From a bacterium (GTDB lineage: Bacteria > UBP14 > UBA6098 > JAFGQG01): a stretch of 21,292 nucleotides of DNA. A program made the position numbers and the translations under genes. Positions within the stretch are counted from its first letter, which is position 1, and each line of letters starts with the position of its first letter. The DNA lies in assembly GCA_016930435.1 (NCBI GenBank), contig JAFGGQ010000078.1:1-21292 (forward strand), written 5' to 3'. The notes beneath the pieces are model-generated. The model did not search any database. It saw nothing but the letters and a program-made list of their open reading frames with translations, and was not told the DNA's origin. Of this stretch, positions 1-7,800 are shown in pieces.

Positions 1-182
1 ATAACATCAACCTACATATTTATTATAGACTTCATTCAGTAATCATGATATCTATTTTTATTGATCAAGGTTTTTTCAAGATTTTAGTGACGTTTTTCCA
101 GTTATCCAGTCATCCATTTGTCTAATTTACTTGAACTAATATCCTTAGTACTTTATTTTTGCAACTAATTTGTAAATGATCC
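1..182. other. AT-rich region downstream of cmk, no gene seen
   Basis: This edge stretch follows the cytidylate kinase stop codon. It is strongly AT-rich, with several T and A runs, and I see no open frame with a ribosome binding site, no RNA gene and no convincing GC-rich terminator stem. Transcription of the amidase-cmk pair must end here or beyond the window edge. Confidence 0.5.
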
Positions 183-869
183 TTATTTTTGACTCTCAGC
201 ATTATTTTCTAGTTCCTTTATTTTACGGAGAATAAAATCGATTTCTTCCTGGATGGTCAACTGTGTATTATCCAGTACTATGGCTTCCGGTGCTTTTCTT
301 AGGGGGGCTATTTCTCTTTGGGAATCCTTTTTATCACGGTTTCGGATCTGATGCACCAGGCTATCTAATGTCAGGTTTTCTCCGGAATCATCAAGGTCCT
401 TTTTGCGCCTTTTAGCCCTTTCCTCAAGTGATGCCTTCAGAAAAATTTTCAGCTGGGCATGAGGCAATACTACGGTGCCGATATCCCGGCCTTCCATGAC
501 CACTCCGCCCTCACCGGCTAATCCTCTCTGGATATTCACCATTATCTCCCGGACTTTTTTATGCTTGCAAACCGTGGATACTAACTGAGTAACCTTCTGG
601 CTCCGGATCTCCTTTTCTACCTCTTCCTGATCAATGATGATTTTATGGTTTTTAAAGGTTATCTGATGTTTCTGAAGCAGTTCAGCAAGGCCTTCTTCGC
701 TTTCGGGATCCACATTATTCCGGATAGAAAGCAGCGTCAATGCGCGGTACATAGCGCCGGTATCAACATAAGAATACCCGGCAGCACGTGAGATCTCTTT
801 GGCAGCAGTAGTCTTGCCTGCACCGGCTGGGCCATCGATGGCCACCAATATTTTTTTCTTCTTACTCAT
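183..869 (-). CDS. cmk: Cytidylate kinase
   Basis: This enzyme phosphorylates CMP and dCMP with ATP to the diphosphates, an essential cytoplasmic step in pyrimidine nucleotide recycling. The 228-residue length is normal for the bacterial family. Seen in the sequence: the P-loop GPAGAGKT at residues 13-20, the substrate-binding motif VDTGAMYRA around 35-43, the hallmark EGRDIGT at 126-132, and the arginine-rich lid NRDKKDSQRE around 177-186. The ATG start sits about 10 bases after an AGG-type ribosome binding site. It begins five bases after the stop of the upstream amidase, so the two are almost certainly co-transcribed. The C-terminal tail after about residue 215 is lysine/glutamate-rich and unremarkable. 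Family assignment is secure. Confidence 0.97.
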   Translation of the reverse strand: MSKKKKILVAIDGPAGAGKTTAAKEISRAAGYSYVDTGAMYRALTLLSIRNNVDPESEEGLAELLQKHQITFKNHKIIIDQEEVEKEIRSQKVTQLVSTVCKHKKVREIMVNIQRGLAGEGGVVMEGRDIGTVVLPHAQLKIFLKASLEERAKRRKKDLDDSGENLTLDSLVHQIRNRDKKDSQREIAPLRKAPEAIVLDNTQLTIQEEIDFILRKIKELENNAESQK

Positions 870-874
870 CTTTA

Positions 875-2017
875 TTACCTGGAATTCTCCAAAAATTCTA
901 CCCTGAATTCCTCGATACCGTTTTTCAGGGATAATGCAATATCCTTCTGGACCTCTTCATTTAAGAGCAAGTCTTCGTCCTCATCGTTAGTTATGAAGGC
1001 GGTTTCTACCAGTACTGCAGGCATAAACGCCCCGTTTAGAACATAGAATGGCGCGTAACTTACCTTTCTGGATGGAAATGCGAGGTTGTTTTTAAATTCA
1101 TTCTGGATCAGGACCGCCAGGCGACTGCTTTCCCTTAGGTATTCATTCTGGAGCATATCGGCAAGGATGAATTCAATCTCATCGAGGCTGCTGATAGGTG
1201 GATTTTCCTCGAGTAATAAGGAGGCGTTTTCCAGTGCAGCGGCAGCCCGGGCCTGGTCATTCTCGGCGGGACTGAGATAAAAACATTCGCTTCCACGGGC
1301 CTCCTGGTTCTTGGAACCATTGCAATGTATTGATATAAAAAGATCAGCATGCTGTTCGTTGGCAATCTGGGTTCGCCTGGAAAGGGGAAGAAAAAGGTCT
1401 TCACTCCGGGTCAAAATAACTTCCCAGTTGGGATTGGTTTCTAAAAGCTCGGATAATTTTAAGGCGATAGAGAGTACAACTGTCTTTTCATGGGTGCCAT
1501 TTTTGCTGATGGCTCCAGGGTCTTTGCCTCCATGACCTGGATCAATTACAATCTTAAAAGGTCGTTGCTCCGGCTCCGTATTGGATGATCTATTGGAAAA
1601 ACCTTTTAAGTACAAGGTATCACTGGTGAATCTTACATCTTCGTCAAATATTATAGAGTAAATATGGAAGAATGATTCAAAGGGAACGAGTAGCTGATTA
1701 TTCTGGTATTTGGCAGGCAGGATCAGGTTGTAATTCTGGCCTTCACAGGACATATATGGGGAGAATATGGTAAAGACGAACGATCTGTTCCAGGCCTTCA
1801 GGGTTTCCTTGCGTTTTAGATAGGAGGTTACCCTTTGGCCTTCACCCAATATCGCAAGTTGATCGGTAGAAATATAAAGATAGCCTTCAATTGTAGCAAG
1901 CTCAAGATTATGGGATTGAGAATGGGAAATGATAGTCACCGGCTTAGCAGCAACTTGGGAAGCGCAAAACCCTAAGAATAAGAGCAACTGTAACAACAAC
2001 AGATTTTTAAGATGCAC
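875..2017 (-). CDS. Exported N-acetylmuramoyl-L-alanine amidase (Amidase_3, AmiC-like)
   Basis: This is a zinc-dependent peptidoglycan amidase that cleaves the bond between N-acetylmuramic acid and the stem peptide, acting outside the cytoplasmic membrane in cell separation or wall turnover. Residues 1-24 form a signal peptide (leucine-rich core, likely cut after the VAA near residue 24). Residues 25-145 look like a beta-rich N-terminal domain resembling copper-amine-oxidase-N or AMIN-type domains; I am not sure which. The catalytic Amidase_3 domain covers about 154-372: DPGHGG with zinc ligand H162, E177, SIHCNG with H231, and the catalytic glutamate E338 in VETAFITN. The start is GTG with GGAGG about 11 bases upstream. 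A sigma-70-type promoter lies just upstream, and cmk follows after five bases. Total length of 380 residues is typical. Confidence 0.93.
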   Translation of the reverse strand: MHLKNLLLLQLLLFLGFCASQVAAKPVTIISHSQSHNLELATIEGYLYISTDQLAILGEGQRVTSYLKRKETLKAWNRSFVFTIFSPYMSCEGQNYNLILPAKYQNNQLLVPFESFFHIYSIIFDEDVRFTSDTLYLKGFSNRSSNTEPEQRPFKIVIDPGHGGKDPGAISKNGTHEKTVVLSIALKLSELLETNPNWEVILTRSEDLFLPLSRRTQIANEQHADLFISIHCNGSKNQEARGSECFYLSPAENDQARAAAALENASLLLEENPPISSLDEIEFILADMLQNEYLRESSRLAVLIQNEFKNNLAFPSRKVSYAPFYVLNGAFMPAVLVETAFITNDEDEDLLLNEEVQKDIALSLKNGIEEFRVEFLENSR

Positions 2018-2051
2018 GCAGTCATCATCCTCCGATACAAAGATGCACCAA

Positions 2052-2079
2052 AATTTATAAATTTAGTTTTTATTGTCAA
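2052..2079 (-). promoter_or_regulatory. Sigma-70-type promoter for amidase-cmk
   Basis: Read on the minus strand there is a perfect TTGACA -35 box (2074-2079), a 16-base AT-rich spacer and a TAAATT -10 box (2052-2057, four of six to consensus). This would start transcription about 28 bases before the GTG start of the amidase. It lies between the tRNA and the amidase, where a promoter would be expected. Confidence 0.55.
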
Positions 2080-2139
2080 CATAAAAAAATAAAAAAGTGA
2101 GGATATGAAGAGGTATTTTTATCGGATCATAAATAAAAA

Positions 2140-2212
2140 TCGGGGAGACTGGATTCGAACCAGCGACCCCATGGTCCCAAACCATGTGCGCTACCAGCTG
2201 CGCCACTCCCCG
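2140..2212 (-). tRNA. tRNA-Pro (anticodon UGG)
   Basis: Read on the minus strand this forms a complete cloverleaf: a seven-base-pair acceptor stem CGGGGAG/CTCCCCG, a D arm GCGCAGCTGGTAGCGC, a five-base-pair anticodon stem CATGG/CCATG enclosing the loop TTTGGGA with anticodon TGG, and a T arm with TTCGAAT. The discriminator base is A at 2140, and the 3' CCA is not encoded. The UGG anticodon reads proline CCN codons. It lies 125 bases downstream of the permease gene and upstream of the amidase promoter. Confidence 0.97.
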
Positions 2213-2337
2213 ATAAATTCCGCTCTTAAATTTTAATTACCCAAATTAAATTATTCTTTGAACCTGTCAATAGTTATTTTTCTGCGTTTAATTACAGTTA
2301 TTCTGATCGGTTGTTATTGGGGCCGTTGAATTACCGT

Positions 2338-3177
2338 TTAGAGAATGGTCTGCAACAATGTGTTAAGTCCCAGTATAATTACTACTATACCAATGATCCT
2401 GGTGAGATTACGGGCTTTCATTCTTTTTACTGTAAATACGGAGATAGGCACGGATATAACGCCACCGATGAGCAGATATGGTACCAGTGCCCAACTAATG
2501 CTTTGGGATGTCAAAGCATAGGCAATGACCCCTACCAGGCAGGTTAACCCTTCTGCAAAAGAAGTAATTCCAATAGCGCTTTTAGCTTCGATACCGGATA
2601 TTATTTGACCCCCGGTAATAACCGGACCATAACCACCTCCGCTTAGTCCCTTGTTAAATGCCGCCAGGGTGCCCAGGGAGAATATCTTCTTCCAGGAAAA
2701 GGTGTATTTTTTGTTTATGGTAATCAGGATGACGATTCCAATAATTAGGATCATTACCCCAATATACATTTTGACCCAGAATTTCGGGAGTGAGATGGCT
2801 ACGAACACAGCAGCGAGAGTGCCCAAAACACTGCAGAAGCCCAGTGCCAGGGCAGTTTTCAAATGGATGGGAAAGGTTTGTTTAAAGGTTTCAACATATC
2901 CAAGTGCCCTCAATTTGGCTACCATATCCCTGACATTGCCGTTTACTCCAAGGTTAACATTGCCGGTTTTATGGTGTAAAAAAGCGGCTAAAAGCCCTGT
3001 GACCAACTCGGAGACCAGCACTGCGGGTACTACTTGCAGGGGTTCATATCCTGCAATTAACAAAACCGGGGTAAGAATGGTCCCGTAACCCATGCCCAGA
3101 GTAGAATCGATATACTCGCAAAGCAATGCTAAGCAAGCGATCAATATCCCTGTTTCCAGGGTAAGTTGAAAAATCAT
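2338..3177 (-). CDS. Sulfite exporter TauE/SafE family permease
   Basis: This is a polytopic inner-membrane protein of the TauE/SafE (DUF81) family, whose characterised members move sulfite, sulfoacetate or related small anions. The 279 residues form about seven to eight hydrophobic segments in two repeated halves. Each half begins with the glycine-rich family signature: MGYGTILTPVLL near residues 29-40 and GGGYGPVITGGQII near 180-193. A short charged cytoplasmic loop lies around residues 75-105. The ATG is preceded by a strong AAAGGAGG ribosome binding site, and the gap to the FrhB-like gene is 22 bases. It therefore appears to be the last gene of the redox operon. The substrate cannot be told from sequence; a role in exporting a sulfur compound or organic acid made by this operon is inference. 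Confidence 0.87.
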   Translation of the reverse strand: MIFQLTLETGILIACLALLCEYIDSTLGMGYGTILTPVLLIAGYEPLQVVPAVLVSELVTGLLAAFLHHKTGNVNLGVNGNVRDMVAKLRALGYVETFKQTFPIHLKTALALGFCSVLGTLAAVFVAISLPKFWVKMYIGVMILIIGIVILITINKKYTFSWKKIFSLGTLAAFNKGLSGGGYGPVITGGQIISGIEAKSAIGITSFAEGLTCLVGVIAYALTSQSISWALVPYLLIGGVISVPISVFTVKRMKARNLTRIIGIVVIILGLNTLLQTIL

Positions 3178-3199
3178 TGAGATTTTCCTCCTTTATAGA

Positions 3200-4348
3200 T
3201 TATTCTTTCTCCAGCATCTTTTTCAATTGTTTTTCTGCCCGTTCAATCTTGTAAAGAGTGTATTCGGCGACCAATGAGAGTTGCTTTGATTTTTCAAGCA
3301 GCGATTCATGCAGATCCCTGGAATTGCGGCTTTCAACGTAACCTTCATTCAGGGCTCCGGTATATATCTTTTTACCATCGATAGTGCGGATGAGTACTGT
3401 GGTATAACCTTTTGGCGAACCCAGACCTCCTACCGAGATATCTGCAAAGTCATTGGCAAAATCGGTACAGCATAAACAAGCTGGCCGGGCAATAGTCTCG
3501 ATCTCCTCGAGGGGAACATGTATGGTAACCCCGGATTTCATCTTCAGCATAAAATCCTCTTTGATATTGACCTTATCGATATCCTCTAAATTAACGATAT
3601 GGTCCTTAGCGAATTTTTTCCCCATTAGCTCACTAAAAGAGAAACTCTGCATGCAAAATAAACCGATGGTGAAAATGATCAGATCCGATGGTAATATTTT
3701 GAGTACCTGCATCTTTCTGATGGTCTCAATCTGGCAGGGTGTACCTACTACAGCAAGTTTGGTCCTGTTGGTTGGTTTGAATTTCCGGATAATGGGTATG
3801 GTGGATACGAAGGTAGTATATTCATCCCCCATTCTTTCCAGGTGCTGGGTTTCGGACCACTGGGATCCTGCTGCCTGAATGATCTCTTCACGGGTAGTGG
3901 CGATAATCGGTTGCCGGCTCAACAGCCCTGTCTTCCGGGAGACTACTGCGCCATCGATGATATTATGCTCCAGCATATAGAGCAAAATGGAAGTTACTAC
4001 CCCGCCATCGGTCCCGACCTTCAGTATCTCCGGATCGGTTGACCGCGCGGATAGTACATCCTGGTAAAGGCCAATGGGTGGTTTCCACCCAAAAGTTTCC
4101 CTTACCTCGTTTTTCAGAACATGCGTCTGGGGGCATACCAGATAACAAATTCCGCATTCAAGGCATTTCTCTCTGTCCAGATACTCAGGGAAGCCCTCTT
4201 TGTTCATCCTCAGTGCCCCGATCCTATCTGCTGAACAAAAGGAAACACATCCCCCACATCTATTGCATAACCCCATTTCAACAACCTCTTCCAGGAGATT
4301 GTCAAAGCTGTAGAGCTGCTTTGTTTTTTGGTCTTGCAGGGTTTTCAT
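3200..4348 (-). CDS. FrhB-like iron-sulfur flavoprotein (F420 hydrogenase/dehydrogenase beta-subunit family)
   Basis: Members of this family bind FAD and iron-sulfur clusters and pass electrons between a soluble carrier (F420, ferredoxin or NAD(P)H) and a partner such as HdrA. An N-terminal ferredoxin domain carries two [4Fe-4S] motifs, C28-C31-C34-C38 and C62-C65-C68-C72. The FrhB N- and C-terminal domains follow (about 90-170 and 185-345), with the conserved VGTPCQI at C205, a cysteine at C232, and ARPACLCC / FADISVGGLGSP around 287-312, typical of the family's flavin and cluster site. The start ATG follows a GGCGGTG ribosome binding site. It sits 35 bases after the MvhD-like gene and 22 before the permease. 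The window has no hydrogenase or F420 genes, so F420 use is unproven; it is more probably an electron-entry or exit subunit of the HdrA complex. Confidence 0.88.
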   Translation of the reverse strand: MKTLQDQKTKQLYSFDNLLEEVVEMGLCNRCGGCVSFCSADRIGALRMNKEGFPEYLDREKCLECGICYLVCPQTHVLKNEVRETFGWKPPIGLYQDVLSARSTDPEILKVGTDGGVVTSILLYMLEHNIIDGAVVSRKTGLLSRQPIIATTREEIIQAAGSQWSETQHLERMGDEYTTFVSTIPIIRKFKPTNRTKLAVVGTPCQIETIRKMQVLKILPSDLIIFTIGLFCMQSFSFSELMGKKFAKDHIVNLEDIDKVNIKEDFMLKMKSGVTIHVPLEEIETIARPACLCCTDFANDFADISVGGLGSPKGYTTVLIRTIDGKKIYTGALNEGYVESRNSRDLHESLLEKSKQLSLVAEYTLYKIERAEKQLKKMLEKE

Positions 4349-4383
4349 TTTGCACCGCCTTTATTAAAACTCTATTAAAGGTT

Positions 4384-4806
4384 TTAAGTAAATTCTGTTG
4401 ATTGCGGAAAGGGATCCATTTCAGCAATCTTATTTATAAATGTATTGATAGCGGTTTGGAACTTGGTGCCTTCACTGGCGGAGATCCACTCCAGCTTTAT
4501 TCTTTGAGGATCGATGCCCATTTGTTCGATAATTCGCCGGAGCAGGTAGAACCGGCGAATGGTTTTATAATTCCCATCTATATAGTGGCAATCGCCGGGA
4601 TGGCAACCTGCAATAAGCACGCCGTCAGCTCCCTTACTAAAAGCATCTACCAGGAAAGATGGTTCGATCCGCCCGGAGCACATGGTTCGGATAATCACGA
4701 AATGGGGCTCCATTTGCAGGCGTGATACGCCGGCAAGGTCAGCACCCGCGTAAGAACACCAATTACAACAAAAGACTATGACTTTGGGATCTCTTTTACC
4801 CTTCAT
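4384..4806 (-). CDS. mvhD: MvhD-like [2Fe-2S] protein (methyl-viologen-reducing hydrogenase delta subunit family)
   Basis: In methanogens MvhD is the small iron-sulfur protein that carries electrons between the hydrogenase and HdrA. This 140-residue copy has the family cysteines: CCNWCSYAGAD with C13, C14 and C17, then RTMCSGRIEP with C43, and GCHPGDCHY with C68 and C73. I chose the ATG at 4806 because the match to the family begins a few residues later and because this ATG overlaps the TGA stop of the preceding HdrA gene in an ATGA arrangement, implying translational coupling. The frame is open further upstream, but that part is only the HdrA coding region read out of frame. No hydrogenase genes are present nearby, so it probably links HdrA to the FrhB-like protein or another dehydrogenase. 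Confidence 0.93.
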   Translation of the reverse strand: MKGKRDPKVIVFCCNWCSYAGADLAGVSRLQMEPHFVIIRTMCSGRIEPSFLVDAFSKGADGVLIAGCHPGDCHYIDGNYKTIRRFYLLRRIIEQMGIDPQRIKLEWISASEGTKFQTAINTFINKIAEMDPFPQSTEFT

Positions 4807-7800
4807 TGCAGTGTTTCTCCTATCATGGCGAATATTTGGTCGGTACGGAAGCCCTTTTGCTGCATAGCCCCGGAGGGACAGGCTGATACACATACTCCGC
4901 AGCCCTTGCAAAGGGCTTCATTTACCACGCAAACACGTTTGCCTTCTTTTTCCTGGATTAAGGGAGCCCCATAGGGGCAGAGACCCTCGCAAACACCGCA
5001 ACCAGCACAAATGCTTTCATTGACCTCGGAAATTATCGCTTCAGCTTCAAAAACATCGCGGGAAATTATGGTGCAAGCCCTTGCCGCTGCGGCCTTGGAC
5101 TGCGATATAGTCTCCTCCATGCTCTTTGGAGTATGCGCTAATCCAGCAACAAATACACCTTCAGTAGCAAAATCAACAGGCCTCAACTTGACATGGGCCT
5201 CTAAAAAGAAATTATCCTCATTCAAAGGAACCTTAAGCATCTGGGAGACCTCAGATGCGTCTGAACGGGGAACGATAGGAGGAGCCAGGACAAGTAGATC
5301 GGGATTGATAACCAGTTCATAGTCCAGAAGCCGATCCAAAACCTTGATGTTCAGTACCTTGTGGGTGTTCCCGTTATTACCGCTTTCAGTAATAAAGGCC
5401 TGGGGTTTCTTATCCTCATCATAGCGGATAAAGATGACCCCTTTGTCCCGGGCTTCCTGGTAATATTGTTCTGTAAAGCCATAGGTTCGCATATCCCGGT
5501 AAAGGATATAAATATCCATTTCGGGATTCATCCCTTTTAACCGGATGGCATTTTTAACCGCTTGTTGACAGCAAATCCTGGAACAATAAGGATGTTCCTT
5601 GTCCCGGGATCCTACACATTGGATCATCACCAGGGTATTCATCCTGAGGAGTTCCATCCTGGGCTTTTTGCCCTTAATAGACAGGTTCTGTTCGGTTTCA
5701 AATATCCTTTTTTCCAGTTCAAGCTGGTCAATGACCCGGGGATCCTGGCCATACAGATACTGGGTTGGCTTCTCCGCCTCTGCCCCGGTAGCGATGACGA
5801 CCACTCCGTGCTCCAGCTCTTCACCATTCTCATTATTATCGGTTTTGATCAGGGTTCTATAATTGCCGATATAACCATCAATTTTCTCTATACGGCCATT
5901 CTTAAATATTTTAATCCGGGGATGGTTCTGGAGTTTCTCGATAATATGGTTTTTAAAGTCCTGTATATCTTCCCCATCGATGGTGTGATAGAGATGGTTA
6001 AGGTGTCCTCCAAGTTGAGGACTTTTTTCGATCAGGAACACCGGGTAGCCCTGTTCCGCTATGGAAAGGGCGGATGTCATTCCAGCCAACCCCCCTCCGA
6101 TTACCAGAGCCTTCTGGGTAACCGGGAGCTTGATCTTGGGCAGTGCTTCAAGTAACCGGACCTTTCCCACCGCCATACGGACCAGTTTTTTTGCTTTTGC
6201 GGTGGCTTTTTCCGGTTCATTCATGTGTACCCATGAGCATTGATCCCTGATGTTCGCCATCTCGAAGAGGTAGGGATTCAATCCCGCTTCCCGCAAGGTT
6301 TCCTGGAATAGCGATTCATGAGTCCGGGGACTGCAGGAGGCTACCACCACCCGGTTCAGGTCGTATTCTTCAATGACCTCCTTGATCCGTTCGATTGTAT
6401 CCTGAGCGCATGTGAACATATTCTCTTCAACCAGTACCACATTTTTTAGTTCCCGGGCATATTCCACTACTGCGGGGACATCCACGATACCCCCGATATT
6501 AATTCCGCACCGGCATACGAAGACCCCGATCCGGGGGGTCAAACCTGTTACATCCTTCTGGGGGGGATATTGCTTTTCCACTACCTGAGTACCCCTTACT
6601 TCGGGCAGTAATTCGGCGACAGATGCAGATGCAGCGCTTGCCTGCATTACCGTATCGGGGATGTCTTTAGGCCCTGCCGCCGGGCCGCAGACGAAAACAC
6701 CCGGTCTGGTGGTCTGCAATGGCGCTAAATTGGTCGTTCGGAAAAAACCGTGCCGGTTCAGACGAATCCCAAGTTTGTCAGATAATTGAGCTACCTGTGG
6801 GGATGGCTTAAATCCAACAGAGAGAACGACCAGGTCAAATTCCTGGGAACCTTGTTTGCCATCCTCGGTTGCGTAATGAACGATCAGGTCACCCGATTCG
6901 GGAACCTCCTCAACGCGCCCGACACGGGATCGAATAAACTTAACCCCGTGTTCATTTTGGGCTTTCTCGAAATACTTATCAAAATCCTTTCCATGCGCTC
7001 GAAGGTCCATATAAAAAATAGTAGGCTGTACTTCCTTGACATGTTCTTTGGAGATGATTGCTTCCTTGATGGCGTACATACAGCACACTGATGAGCAATA
7101 ACCGCTTTTCACGTCATTATCCCTGGACCCAACGCATTGTATCCAGGCTATTCTTCGGCAGAGTTTGCCATCGGATGGGCGCTTCAGATGGCCTCCGAAT
7201 GGCCCTGAGGGGGCTAATATCCTTTCGAATTGGATACTGGTGACCACATTGAGGAAGCGGGAATATCCTAACTCATATTTTGAGCTTGGATTGAAGGTGT
7301 CGATACCGGGTGAAAGGATCACCGCCCCTACCTGTATTTCCAATTCCTCTTCTGTCTGATTGTGCTGAATAGCATGTGCTTCGCACACCCTTTCACATTC
7401 CATGCATTCAGAGCAAAGTCCGCATTCCAGGCATCTTCCAGCTTCTTCGAGCGCTGCCTGTTCGGAGATGGTGAGATCGACTTCCTCAAAGTTTTTCAAT
7501 CTGGTTTTTACGGGGATGGTTGGGATTACCGGTCTGGGCTTTTCCTCCACGAATTCAGGGAAATTCTTTTGGGGTAGTATCTCATTCAGTTCCTCGGTCC
7601 GTTTTTTCCGACCTTCTTTGAGGTCTTTTCCTTGGAGGAAGCGGCTGATTGATTCGGCTGCCCTTCTTCCCCCGGCAATAGCATCGATCACATAAGCGGG
7701 ACCGCTGACCACATCGCCCCCGGCGAATATCCCCGGCTCATCCGTTTCCAGGGTTACCGGATCAACCTTAATGGTTCCCCACTTGGAGATTTTAATGTTA

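Noticed and set aside
1949-1975. Possible lipoprotein signal (LGFC) in the amidase
   Set aside because: The residue before the cysteine is phenylalanine, which does not fit a lipobox; an ordinary signal-peptidase site after VAA is more likely.
2115-2140. ATTTTTAT...ATAAAAAT stem just after the tRNA as a terminator
   Set aside because: The stem is only AT pairs with a ten-base loop, too weak to call.
2311-2547. Plus-strand open frame opposite the permease
   Set aside because: It is antisense to a clear membrane-protein gene, has no family signature, and is no longer than other shadow frames in the window.
4807-4911. N-terminal extension of the MvhD-like gene
   Set aside because: It only re-reads the HdrA ferredoxin region in another frame; the ATGA-overlap start at 4806 fits the family.
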